Source: JAEMQF01 sp963791595
GTDB lineage: Bacteria > Pseudomonadota > Gammaproteobacteria > Burkholderiales > Burkholderiaceae_C
DNA length: 64,000 nt
Reading direction: 5' to 3'
NCBI GenBank assembly: GCA_963791595.1
Contig: CAWBTF010000006.1
Coordinates: 30,119-94,118, forward strand
Shown: in pieces, positions 1 to 7,541 of the stretch
How the letters are laid out: every line of letters begins with the position of its first letter
How positions within the stretch are numbered: the stretch's first letter is position 1
The notes under the pieces: generated by a model
What the model was told of the DNA's origin: nothing
What the model saw: the letters and a program-made list of their open reading frames with translations, nothing else
The model's database searches: none
Translations under genes and position numbers: made by a program

Positions 1-1000
1 CCGTGGCTGTGGCCGGCGCCGCCGGAGCAGCCACGCTTCATCTACGAGGCGACGCTGCGCAACGCGGCGAGCCTGGGCGAGCCGGCCGCGACGACGCCTG
101 AAGCGCGATGGCGCCGCTGGCTCGGCGGCGCCGAAGATTCGCGTGCGAGTTTCGGCAAGCCGCTCGCGGTAGCCGCGGGGCACGGCCGCGTCTACGTGAC
201 CGATACCGAAGGCCGTCGCGTGTTCGTCTTCGACCTGCCGCGCCGGCGCACCTTCAGCTTCGGCACGCGCCTGGAGGGCGAGCTGAAGAAGCCCGCCGGA
301 ATCGCGCTCGACGGTGCCGGCCAGGTCTACGTGGTCGACGCGACCGCGAAGCGCGTGATCGTCTTCGACGGCCTGGGCCTGTTCCTGCGCCGCATCGACG
401 GCGCGCGCGACTGGGTGCGCCCGACCGCTGTGGCGGTGGACGCCGCGGGCGAGCGTATCTGCGTCGTCGACACCGGCGGTGTGGAGAGCAGCAGCCACGG
501 CGTGTGGATCTACGACGCGCTCGGCCGCCTGCTCGCCCGGCATGGTGAAGCGCGGCGCCGCCGCCGGCGAGTTCAACCTGCCCACCGACGCAGCGATCGG
601 CGCCGACGGCAGCCTGTGGGTGCTCGACGCGGGCAACTTCCGGGTTCAGGTGTTCGATGCCGCCGGCCGCTTCCTGCGCGAGTTCGGCGCTGCCGGCAAC
701 CGCATCGGTCAGTTCGCGCGCCCGCGCGGCCTGGCGCTGGACCGCGATGGCCTCGTCTACGTCAGCGACGCGATGTTCTGCAACGTGCAGGTGTTCCAGC
801 CCGACGGCGCGCTGCTGCTCGCGCTGGGCACGCGCGCCGATGGCGCGGATGGCCCGGGGCGCTTCGCGCTGCCGGCCAAACTCGCCGCCGACGAAACCGG
901 GCGCATCTACATCGTCGATCAGTACCTGCACAAGATCGACGTGCTGCGGCGCCTCAGCGACGCCGAAGGCCAGCGCTTGCGCGCCGGCGCGCCGGCTTGA
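1..1000 (+). CDS. NHL-repeat six-bladed beta-propeller protein, 5' end cut off, frameshifted
   Basis: The reading begins before the window. Frame 1 gives a propeller protein (PRFIYEATLR, VYVTDTEGRRVFVFD, VYVVDATAKRVIVFD) up to about base 545, and the same protein continues in frame 2 (KRGAAAGEFNLPTD, LYVSDA-type blades) to a TGA at 998-1000. The protein at 4100-5209 has the same order without a break (DIGKRGSGPGEFNLPRD), so one extra base near 544-548 is the simplest explanation. NHL propellers are typically envelope-located scaffolds or binding proteins. The neighbouring multiheme cytochromes suggest a role in assembly or as a partner of the electron conduit, which is inference. The signal sequence is outside the window. 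It could be a real disrupted gene, but an assembly indel is more likely. Confidence 0.8.
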
Positions 1001-1038
1001 CGTCGCTCAAGCGGGCGCACGAGCGGTGCGCACTCGGC

Positions 1039-1054
1039 GTCTCGAATCCGGGAA
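1039..1054. promoter_or_regulatory. Candidate activator site (UAS) related to TTCCCG-N4-CGGGAA
   Basis: The sequence GTCTCGAATCCGGGAA matches 14 of 16 positions of the perfect palindrome at 25175-25190 and resembles 5241-5256. It starts 98 bases before the sigma54-like element at 1137, nearly the same offset as the 5241/5341 pair (100 bases). A second half site on the opposite strand (reading TCCCGAAATTGG, 1065-1076) lies just downstream. Binding by the NtrC-type regulator at 28103 is inferred. Confidence 0.45.
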
Positions 1055-1136
1055 CGCAGCGCCAATTTCGGGACTCGCGCGGGTGCATCCGATTGCCGCT
1101 CAGCCTCTGCGCCGAGCGTGAAGCGGCCCGCGCCGC

Positions 1137-1152
1137 CGGTACGCGACTTGCA
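1137..1152 (+). promoter_or_regulatory. Candidate sigma54 (-24/-12) promoter, weak match
   Basis: CGGTACGCGACTTGCA compares with TGGCACG-N4-TTGCA. The -12 part is perfect, the -24 part has two mismatches, and the 7-base spacing is correct. It lies 28 bases before the ATG at 1180. Confidence 0.35.
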
Positions 1153-1179
1153 GGGATCGGCCGAGCCGATTCCATACCG

Positions 1180-2100
1180 ATGAAGCGCACTTCCGTCCGG
1201 CTTTGCAGCGCGCTCGTGGCGTTCCTGTTCGCCGCGACGCTGGCGCGCGCCGACACCGACCTGCCCACGAAGTTCAGCAACATCGGCGGCGTGGGCAATA
1301 CGCGCCACAACCTGACGCAGCGCCAGGTCTCGGGTGGCGGGCCGGCCGGCGTGACGATGGACCCGTACCGCAACGACTATCTCGAAGTCTGCGTCTATTG
1401 CCACACGCCGCACGGCGCGAACAGTGCCACTCCCACCGCACCGCTGTGGAACCGCACGATGAAGGCGCAGACCTACCAGACTTACGACCTGCTGAACAGC
1501 GCGAGCCTGACGCAGCCGGTCACGCAGCCCGGCGTCAACTCGCTCACCTGCCTGTCGTGCCACGACGGCCAGACCGCGGTCGACTCGATCGTCAACATGC
1601 CCGGCTCCGGGCGCTACTCGCAGGCGCAAGAGACCACGGAGAACGCCGCGTTCCTGAACAGCTGGAACAACAGCCGCGGGCCCGACGCCACCGTGCACGC
1701 GCGCCTGAGCGGCACCGAATGCCTGGCCTGCCATTCCACAGGAGCGGGAATCGTCGGCGCCGGCGCCACCGACTTCACCGCGTTTGCCATCGGCACCGAC
1801 TTGCGCAACGACCATCCGGTGGGAATCCGCTTTCCCACCAGCGCCGGCCCGGGCACCGACTTTCGCGACCCGCCGCGCAAGGAGGCGCGCTGGGCCTACT
1901 TCGACAACAACGGCAACTTGCGCGCCGATCCGAGCGAAATTCGCCTGTACAACAGCGGCGACGGCTACGAAGTGGAATGCGCGTCGTGCCACGATCCGCA
2001 CGGCGTGCCATCGGCCGGCCCGGGCAGCGCGCTCAACCCGACCTTCCTGCGCATCGCGAACAATGGCAGCGCGGTGTGCCTGACCTGCCACTCGAAGTGA
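1180..2100 (+). CDS. Secreted pentaheme c-type cytochrome, doubled-CXXCH family
   Basis: This is a 306-residue protein with an N-terminal signal peptide (MKRTSVRLCSAL..., probable cleavage after ARA). It has five CXXCH heme-c sites: CVYCH, CLSCH, CLACH, CASCH and CLTCH. The shared sequence features NTRHNL, CHTPHGAN, CLSCHDGQ, NDHPVGI and CHDPHGV are those of the paired-CXXCH (cytochrome c3-like) families found in porin-cytochrome and nanowire loci. It is presumably a periplasmic or extracellular electron carrier. It is a paralogue of 5433-6347, which has four hemes and lacks the CLACH site. It has its own putative sigma54 promoter and upstream activator site. The ATG at 1180 is chosen because it directly opens the signal peptide. 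Confidence 0.9.
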   Translation: MKRTSVRLCSALVAFLFAATLARADTDLPTKFSNIGGVGNTRHNLTQRQVSGGGPAGVTMDPYRNDYLEVCVYCHTPHGANSATPTAPLWNRTMKAQTYQTYDLLNSASLTQPVTQPGVNSLTCLSCHDGQTAVDSIVNMPGSGRYSQAQETTENAAFLNSWNNSRGPDATVHARLSGTECLACHSTGAGIVGAGATDFTAFAIGTDLRNDHPVGIRFPTSAGPGTDFRDPPRKEARWAYFDNNGNLRADPSEIRLYNSGDGYEVECASCHDPHGVPSAGPGSALNPTFLRIANNGSAVCLTCHSK

Positions 2101-2154
2101 CAGGCGCGCTGCACGAAATTCGCCGCGCCGCGGCGGCGCCGTCGCGGCACGCAC

Positions 2155-3133
2155 TCACGGCTGAGGCTTGAAGAATGCCCGCGCGACATAGGCGCTCACG
2201 GCGTCGATCTCGGCGGGCGCGAGAACGTTTTTCCATGCCGGCATCGACGTGCCTTCCAGGCCGTCGCGCAGCACTCGTTTGAGCTGTGGCAGCGGCATCG
2301 AATGGGCGCTGTACTGCGTCAAGTCGCGCGCCTTCGGCTCCATGAACTGGCCGATCCAGTTCTTGCCCGTGCCATCTGCGCCGTGGCAGAACGCGCAGTT
2401 GGCCTGGAACAGCGTCTGCCCGCGGCGCTCGCGCGCGCTCAGGCGATCGATGCGCGGCGCCACTTCGTGTTTGGCGTAGACGCTGGCGCTGGACACCGCG
2501 TCCACCGGCGGCGTGTTCGGCTGCCCGGGAACGAAACCCATCCGCGGGTACGACAGCGGCCGCGCGCTCCACGCCGGGCCTTCGTCGGCGACGCGTGCCC
2601 GGTCGTGGCAGGAGATGCAGGTGGTGACGAACAATTGCCTGCCCGCGCGCTGTGCATCGCTCAGCGATTCCACGGGCGCGTCCAGCGCAATCTCGCCGCG
2701 CGCGAACGGGAACGCCACCGCGAAGCGTTCGTGCCGCGGCCAGCCGTTCTCGGGCGTGTGATAGGTTGTGTTAGGCGCCTTGTCGCGAACGAACTCGCGC
2801 GCGACGAAAGCGGCCACGGCGTGCATGTCGGCGTCGTTCAGGATGTCTGCGAAACGACGCCATCGCCGTGCCTGTGCGGCCCTCGCGCAGCGCGAGTGCG
2901 ATTCTCTCGTGCGTCAGCGGCGCGGCGGTGAAGTCGCGCGGCGGCGGGTTCAGGTAGGTGGCCGCGAGCGTTTTCGCGTCGCCCGAGTAGCCATGGCAGA
3001 AATAGCAGCGGAAGTTGTAGATCTGCCGGCCGCGCTCGTGGGTGTCGGGGGGCAACGCAGTCAGTAGCGCCGCGCCGGCCAGCCCCGCGGCGGCTGCAAT
3101 GGCCGTGGCGAAAGCGATCGCGACGCGCGCCAC
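2155..3133 (-). CDS. Membrane-anchored or secreted triheme class I-like cytochrome c, frameshifted
   Basis: The N-terminal part (hydrophobic segment, then CYFCHGYSGDAK) is read to about 2855, where the frame changes at an AAA run on the plus strand (2852-2855). It continues as FADILNDADMH and two further heme sites, CISCH and CAFCHGADGTG, ending in a mono-heme cytochrome-like fold (MPAWK, probable Met ligand). This gives three hemes in about 325 residues. I prefer the GTG at 3133, which has an AGG upstream and leaves 10 bases after the previous gene; a GTG at 3172 would overlap that gene. It lies directly downstream of the diheme cytochrome at 3144-3935 on the same strand, so the two are probably one operon. 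It may accept or deliver electrons to the conduit in the periplasm. Confidence 0.82.
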
Positions 3134-3143
3134 GTTCAGCCTG

Positions 3144-3935
3144 TCAGCGCTGCGCGCTCGCCTGCGCCGCACCCTTGCCGAGGATGAACGACTGGAACAC
3201 GTACTCAGACACGTCGGCGATCTGCTGCGGCGTCGCGACCTTGTTCCATGCCGGCATCTCGGTGCGCAGCCGCCCTTCGCTGACGCCGGCGAACAGCGCC
3301 ACGCGGTTCAGGCTTGCGCGCGACGCGTCGTCGATGAAATTGCGCGGCTTGGGGTTGATGAAATACGCGCGTGGGCCCGCACCGTCGCCGCGCGCGCCGT
3401 GGCAGGTGGCGCAGTTGGCCAGGTAAAAAGCACCCCCGCGCTTCAGGTCTCCCTTCAGGCCGTTGGGGAGGCCGACCGTCATGTCGACCGACATGGGGGT
3501 GGGAATGGGACTGGGGGTGGCATCGGCTTCGCGCCCGCCGTGGGCCCGGGTGCCGGAGATCGTGCCGCCCGGAGCCGCTTGGCCCATCACGAAGCGGTCG
3601 TAGATGTAGTCGGACAGGCGCGCGATGTCGGCCTGCGACAACTGGCTGCGCCACGCCACCATCGCGGTGCCGGGCCGGCCATGCGCGATCACGGCGGCGA
3701 TGCCTTCGCGGCTGAGCACGCGGCGCGCCTCGGCGGAGGTGAAGTCGCGCGGCATGCTCGACAGCGAACCCGCAGCGCGGCTCTTGCCGTCGCCCTTGTC
3801 GCCATGGCACACGGAACAGTAGTTGTGGTAGAGCGCGGCGGCGTCGGGCGCGGCCGCCGCCGGTGCGATTGCGAAGGCCCAGGCGAATGCCCAGGCCAGT
3901 GCCGCCACACCACCCAGCCATGTCATCGCCTTCAT
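3144..3935 (-). CDS. Secreted diheme cytochrome c
   Basis: This is a 263-residue protein with a signal peptide (MKAMTWLGGVAAL... ending AAA). It has two tandem class I cytochrome domains with CSVCHGDKGDG and CATCHGARGDG heme sites. The candidate distal Met motifs are GTAMVAW and EMPAWN. The domain arrangement resembles diheme c4/cbb3-associated cytochromes but the pairing is not close enough to name. The ATG at 3935 is chosen over upstream in-frame codons because it opens the signal sequence. It is divergent from the NHL lipoprotein at 4100, and the 164-bp gap carries a sigma54-type element for each direction. The downstream triheme cytochrome is 10-11 bases away. Confidence 0.88.
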   Translation of the reverse strand: MKAMTWLGGVAALAWAFAWAFAIAPAAAAPDAAALYHNYCSVCHGDKGDGKSRAAGSLSSMPRDFTSAEARRVLSREGIAAVIAHGRPGTAMVAWRSQLSQADIARLSDYIYDRFVMGQAAPGGTISGTRAHGGREADATPSPIPTPMSVDMTVGLPNGLKGDLKRGGAFYLANCATCHGARGDGAGPRAYFINPKPRNFIDDASRASLNRVALFAGVSEGRLRTEMPAWNKVATPQQIADVSEYVFQSFILGKGAAQASAQR

Positions 3936-3979
3936 CGCTGAACCTCGCACAAGCACCGAACTGCCACAGGCGTTCGCGC

Positions 3980-3995
3980 AGCAACTTCCTTGCCA
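3980..3995 (-). promoter_or_regulatory. Candidate sigma54 promoter for the minus-strand cytochrome operon
   Basis: On the minus strand this reads TGGCAAGGAAGTTGCT. It has TGGC and TTGC with the required 7-base spacer, and G at the last position of the -24 block. It would start transcription about 35 bases upstream of the ATG at 3935. Confidence 0.55.
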
Positions 3996-4007
3996 CGGTG
4001 CGCGCAC

Positions 4008-4023
4008 TGGCATGCGGCTTGCA
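4008..4023 (+). promoter_or_regulatory. Candidate sigma54 promoter for the NHL lipoprotein gene
   Basis: TGGCATGCGGCTTGCA differs from the consensus TGGCACG-N4-TTGCA at one conserved position. It is divergent to the element at 3980-3995, with 12 bases between them, and lies 77 bases before the ATG at 4100. Confidence 0.6.
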
Positions 4024-4037
4024 GCCGCACGGGGCGA

Positions 4038-4049
4038 ATCGATATCGAT
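4038..4049. promoter_or_regulatory. 12-bp palindrome, possible operator
   Basis: ATCGATATCGAT is a perfect palindrome, followed by another GATCGAT, between the sigma54 element at 4008 and the start at 4100. It could be an operator; no family is assigned. Confidence 0.25.
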
Positions 4050-4099
4050 CGATTGGAGTGTCCTCCTCCGCTCGTTCTTACTCACTGAAGATCGCGAAC

Positions 4100-5209
4100 A
4101 TGCGCTCGACCTTGGCTGCTGCCCGGCTCGGCGTGGCCTGTGTGGCCGCGCTGTTGGCCGCGTGTGCCGGCGCGCCGCCCGAAGCTGACCCGAAGCCACC
4201 CAGGGAAATCGCCTTCCCCGCGCCGCCCGACGAACCTCGCTTCATCTACGAGCGCACGATCCGCAGCAGCGCCGACATCGTGCCGGTCGAACAGGCGAGC
4301 GAACTGCGGCGCCTGCTCACCGGAGAACAGGCGAGCGGCGAGCCGCTGTCCAAGCCCTATGCGGTGGCGGCCACGCGCGGCCGGCTCTACGTGTCCGACA
4401 CCGTGTCGCGCTTCGTGCGCGTGTTCGACGTCCCCGCGGGCAAACAATTTCGCATCGGCGACGAAGACGGCCCCGGCCAGTTGAACAAGCCGATCGGCCT
4501 GGATGTGGATGCCGCCGGCAACCTCTACGTCGCCGACATCGGCCTCAAGTCGATCATGGTCTACGCGCCGGACCGCAGCTTTCTGCGCCGCATCGGCGGC
4601 GAAAAGTGGTTCTCGCGCCTGACCAGCGTCACCGTCGATCCGGCCGGGCAGCGCCTGTACGCGGTCGATCTCGGCGGCGTCACGTCCGAGCAGCACCAGG
4701 TTCGCGTGTTCGACGCGCTGAGCGGCGCGCACCTGATGGACATCGGCAAACGCGGCAGCGGCCCGGGCGAGTTCAACCTGCCGCGCGACGCCGCGATCGG
4801 CCTGCACGGCAGGCTCTACGTGGTGGACGGCGGCAACTTCCGCGTCGTCGTGTTCGACCGCGACGGCAAGTACCTGCACAGCTTCGGCAGCGTGGGCAAG
4901 CAGTACGGCCAGTTCGCGCGGCCCAAGGAGATCGCGGTCGATCGCGACGGCAACGTTTACGTCGTCGACACCGCGTTCGGCAACTTCCAGATCTTCAATC
5001 CCGACGGCGAGCTGCTGCTGTTCGTGGGCGAACGCTCCGAGCGCGACGGCCCGGCGAAATACATGCTGCCCTCGGGCATCGCGGTCGACGAAGACGGCCG
5101 CGTCTACATGGTCGATCAGTGGTTCCGCAAGATCGACGTGTATCGCCCGGCGTCACTGAAATCGAGCAGCGGCTTCCTCGCGCAGAAGGCCGCGCCCGCG
5201 CCGCGCTGA
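4100..5209 (+). CDS. NHL-repeat six-bladed beta-propeller lipoprotein
   Basis: This is a 369-residue protein with a lipoprotein signal (LLAAC lipobox, Cys at about residue 23). It has regularly spaced NHL blades of the type NLYVADIGLKSIMVY, RLYVVDGGNFRVVVFD and NVYVVDTAFGNFQIF, about 40-45 residues apart. The opening motif PDEPRFIYERTIR is shared with 1-1000 and, in part, with 15002-16065. NHL propellers are protein- or ligand-binding scaffolds; no catalytic residues were recognised. The lipid anchor and the cytochrome neighbours suggest an envelope assembly or binding partner for the cytochromes (inference). The ATG at 4100 opens the signal. A clear Shine-Dalgarno is not obvious. Confidence 0.9.
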   Translation: MRSTLAAARLGVACVAALLAACAGAPPEADPKPPREIAFPAPPDEPRFIYERTIRSSADIVPVEQASELRRLLTGEQASGEPLSKPYAVAATRGRLYVSDTVSRFVRVFDVPAGKQFRIGDEDGPGQLNKPIGLDVDAAGNLYVADIGLKSIMVYAPDRSFLRRIGGEKWFSRLTSVTVDPAGQRLYAVDLGGVTSEQHQVRVFDALSGAHLMDIGKRGSGPGEFNLPRDAAIGLHGRLYVVDGGNFRVVVFDRDGKYLHSFGSVGKQYGQFARPKEIAVDRDGNVYVVDTAFGNFQIFNPDGELLLFVGERSERDGPAKYMLPSGIAVDEDGRVYMVDQWFRKIDVYRPASLKSSSGFLAQKAAPAPR

Positions 5210-5240
5210 GACGCCGGCCCGATACGCCGCGACGCGCTCC

Positions 5241-5256
5241 TTCCCGACTGCGGGAA
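5241..5256. promoter_or_regulatory. Candidate activator site (UAS): TTCCCG-N4-CGGGAA palindrome
   Basis: TTCCCGACTGCGGGAA is a perfect 6-bp inverted repeat with a 4-base centre. A second partial copy, TTCCCGAAATTG, follows at 5264-5275. It begins 100 bases before the sigma54 element at 5341, a typical enhancer distance. Closely related sites lie at 1039 and 25175. Confidence 0.55.
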
Positions 5257-5340
5257 ACGGCGCTTCCCGAAATTGAGGATTGCAGGCTGGCCTCGGTCTC
5301 GAACTCGCCGAGATTGCGAGCGGCGCCACCGCCCGGCGAA

Positions 5341-5356
5341 TGGCACGGATCGTGCA
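5341..5356 (+). promoter_or_regulatory. Candidate sigma54 promoter for the tetraheme cytochrome gene
   Basis: TGGCACGGATCGTGCA has a perfect -24 block (TGGCACG) and a -12 block with one change (GTGCA for TTGCA), at the correct spacing. It is 92 bases before the ATG at 5433 and has an activator-like palindrome 100 bases upstream. Confidence 0.6.
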
Positions 5357-5432
5357 GAAGACAGCGCGTCAAGGCGGGCATTGGGGAATGCGCGGCTCGA
5401 TCGATGTTCAACCAACTTTTTCAGAGGGCCAC

Positions 5433-6347
5433 ATGAAAATCTCATGGCATTCGAACCTCCCGAGTTGGAGAACGGCGTGCTCAGCAACGCTGGCCGTCGC
5501 GCTCTCGGCTCTGGCAGGAGGCGCGGTGGCACAGGTCACCGGCATCGCGGCGACGCGCCACAACCTCGGTACTGCGTCGACGCAGCCGATTCACGTGACC
5601 GGCACGACGCCCGCCACGGGGACGGCGGAAATCTGCGTGTTCTGCCACACGCCGCACGGCGCCGACGTGACGACGCCCAACGCCCCGCCGCTGTGGAACA
5701 AGCGCCTGGCCACGGGTGCAACCTACACCACCTATGCCAGCCTGAATACGCCGTCGATCGACGGCGAGATCCTGCCCGTCGGTTCGATCTCGTTGGCGTG
5801 TCTGTCGTGCCACGACGGCACGCAGGCGATGGACAACATCATCAACGCGCCCGGCTCGGGTGGTTTCCTCGCCACCGGTGGTGCGACGGATGGCCTGGGC
5901 TACACCTGGACCGCCGGTGTGGCGGCGACCGGCCTGATGCCGGCCAGCGTCGCCAATCTCGGCATCAACCTGTCCAACGACCACCCGATCGGCATTCAGT
6001 ACTGCGGCGGTGGGCTCACCGGAACGGGAACGACGGTCACCGGAACCTGCCGCGATATCGACTTCAACAGGGCCGACGTGCGCACCGCGACGATCAACAC
6101 CAACCAGGTGTTCTGGATCGAGACGGGCACCGTCGACAACACCAAGACACGCACCGACTTGCCGCTGTACACGCGCGCATTCGCGGCCGCAGCCGGCGGC
6201 GCCGGACCGTCGGTCGAATGCGGAAGCTGCCATGACCCGCATGTGGCCGAAGGCCAGGCCGGCCCGAACGGTCAGGTGGCAGGCGCGACTTTCCTGCGCG
6301 TCTCGAATGCGTCGAGCGCCGTCTGCACGGCCTGCCATGTGAAGTGA
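5433..6347 (+). CDS. Secreted tetraheme c-type cytochrome, doubled-CXXCH family
   Basis: This is a 304-residue protein. After a signal peptide ending near GGAVAQ it carries ATRHNLG, CVFCHTPHGAD, CLSCHDGTQ, NDHPIGI, CGSCHDPH and a terminal CTACHVK, giving four heme-c sites. It is a paralogue of 1180-2100 and resembles the N-terminus of the 11-heme protein at 16643. An AGAGGG ribosome binding site is 6-7 bases before the ATG at 5433. It is likely an exported electron carrier of the conduit. The next gene encodes a PpiC isomerase, 110 bases on, with two hairpins between them. Confidence 0.9.
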   Translation: MKISWHSNLPSWRTACSATLAVALSALAGGAVAQVTGIAATRHNLGTASTQPIHVTGTTPATGTAEICVFCHTPHGADVTTPNAPPLWNKRLATGATYTTYASLNTPSIDGEILPVGSISLACLSCHDGTQAMDNIINAPGSGGFLATGGATDGLGYTWTAGVAATGLMPASVANLGINLSNDHPIGIQYCGGGLTGTGTTVTGTCRDIDFNRADVRTATINTNQVFWIETGTVDNTKTRTDLPLYTRAFAAAAGGAGPSVECGSCHDPHVAEGQAGPNGQVAGATFLRVSNASSAVCTACHVK

Positions 6348-6366
6348 GGGATCTGCGTGCGCCCCC

Positions 6367-6386
6367 CGGCGGCACGAACGCCGCCG
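6367..6386 (+). terminator. Hairpin after the tetraheme cytochrome gene
   Basis: A perfect 7-bp stem (CGGCGGC / GCCGCCG) with a 6-base loop lies 20 bases after the cytochrome stop. There is no T run, so it may only attenuate or stabilise the message. Confidence 0.3.
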
Positions 6387-6404
6387 CAGGAGCAAGTCAA
6401 GCAC

Positions 6405-6437
6405 GGGGCCGGGAAGCGCGCGCAGTCCGGCCCCTTC
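6405..6437 (+). terminator. Terminator-like hairpin before the PpiC gene
   Basis: An 8-bp perfect stem GGGGCCGG / CCGGCCCC (6405-6412 and 6425-6432) is followed by TTCTTC. It sits between the cytochrome and the isomerase gene, so it could reduce read-through and set differential expression. Confidence 0.4.
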
Positions 6438-6457
6438 TTCATCGGGAGTTCGATTCG

Positions 6458-7513
6458 ATGTTTGCACGCCTGGTTTGCCTGCCCGCGCTCGCGATCGGGT
6501 TCGTTTGCAGCGGCGCCGCCGCGGCCGATGCGGCAAGTGTCGCGGCGCCCGCCGCCGCGCCGGCAGCGCCATCGGCAACCGCCACGCCGCGCCGCGACAC
6601 GCCCTTTGCGACGGTGGGCGACGTGGTCATCAGCGGCGCCGACTACCAACGGGCGCTGGCCGTGGCAATGCGCAAGAAGTACTACCACGCCAAGCCGCCC
6701 GAGGCCGAGCTCGCGAAGTTCCAGCGCGAGGTCGGCGACGATGTCGTGAACCGCGTGCTGCTGCTGGCCGAGGCGCGCCGGCGCGGCATCCAGCCCGACC
6801 GCGACAAACTCGCCGCCACCGTCGCCGGTTACGACGCGCAGTACAAGGGCAGCGCGAACTGGGCCGCGAACCGCGACAAGATGCTCGCGAACGTGATGCC
6901 GCAGCTCGAGCGCGACAGCGTCTACGAGCGCCTGGAGCAAAGCGTGAAGGCAGTTCCCGAGCCGAGCCCGGCCGTCGCGCGAGCGTATTACGAAAAACAC
7001 CGCGAACTGTTCGTCGAGCCCGAGCAGGTGAAGTTGAGCGTGATCCTGCTCAAGGTCGACCCGAGTTCGCCGCAGGCGGCGTGGAACAGCGCGCACGCCG
7101 AAGCGAAGACGCTGCACAAGAAGTTGCTCGCCGGTGCCGACTTCGCCGAACTCGCGCGCCTGCATTCGGGCGACCGCTCGGCCAGCCGCGGCGGCGAGAT
7201 GGACTACACGCACCGCGGCATGCTGCCCGAGGCGGTGCACGGCGTCGTCGACAAACTCCAGCCGCGCCAGTTGAGCGAGCCGGTGCAGGTGCTCGAAGGC
7301 GTGGCGATCCTGCGCCTGGAGGATCGGCGCGCCGCGTTGCCGCGCAGCTTCGAGCAGGTGCGCGAGCGCGCCGCCGACCTCTGGCAGCGCGACGAAGCCC
7401 AAGCGCGCTGGGCCAAGTTGATCGCCGAGCTGCGCCGCGCCAGCACGATCCGCATCGACGAGAGCCACTATGCGCCGCTGCGCGCCGCCAGCGACAAGCC
7501 GCGCGCTGGCTAG
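6458..7513 (+). CDS. Periplasmic PpiC/parvulin-type peptidyl-prolyl cis-trans isomerase
   Basis: This is a 351-residue protein with a signal peptide (MFARLVCLPAL..., Ala-rich after it). A SurA/PrsA-like N-terminal helical domain (FATVGDVVISGADYQRALA, residues ~45-165) is followed by a parvulin core (KLSVILLKVD, ...SGDRSASRGGEMDYTHRG, residues ~190-285) and a short helical tail. Such isomerases fold outer-membrane and secreted proteins. PpiC genes recur next to multiheme cytochromes in electron-conduit loci, so cytochrome or barrel folding is the likely job (inference). A GGGAG precedes the ATG at 6458. It ends just before or overlaps the barrel gene, so the two are probably co-translated. Confidence 0.88.
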   Translation: MFARLVCLPALAIGFVCSGAAAADAASVAAPAAAPAAPSATATPRRDTPFATVGDVVISGADYQRALAVAMRKKYYHAKPPEAELAKFQREVGDDVVNRVLLLAEARRRGIQPDRDKLAATVAGYDAQYKGSANWAANRDKMLANVMPQLERDSVYERLEQSVKAVPEPSPAVARAYYEKHRELFVEPEQVKLSVILLKVDPSSPQAAWNSAHAEAKTLHKKLLAGADFAELARLHSGDRSASRGGEMDYTHRGMLPEAVHGVVDKLQPRQLSEPVQVLEGVAILRLEDRRAALPRSFEQVRERAADLWQRDEAQARWAKLIAELRRASTIRIDESHYAPLRAASDKPRAG

Positions 7514-7541
7514 CGCGCGTCGCCGTCACGGAGTGCGCCGC

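Noticed and set aside
2100..2160. GC-rich self-complementary stretch between the convergent cytochrome genes, as terminator
   Set aside because: Only a 10-bp core palindrome of CG repeats is present and there is no T run. In this base composition that is not distinctive.
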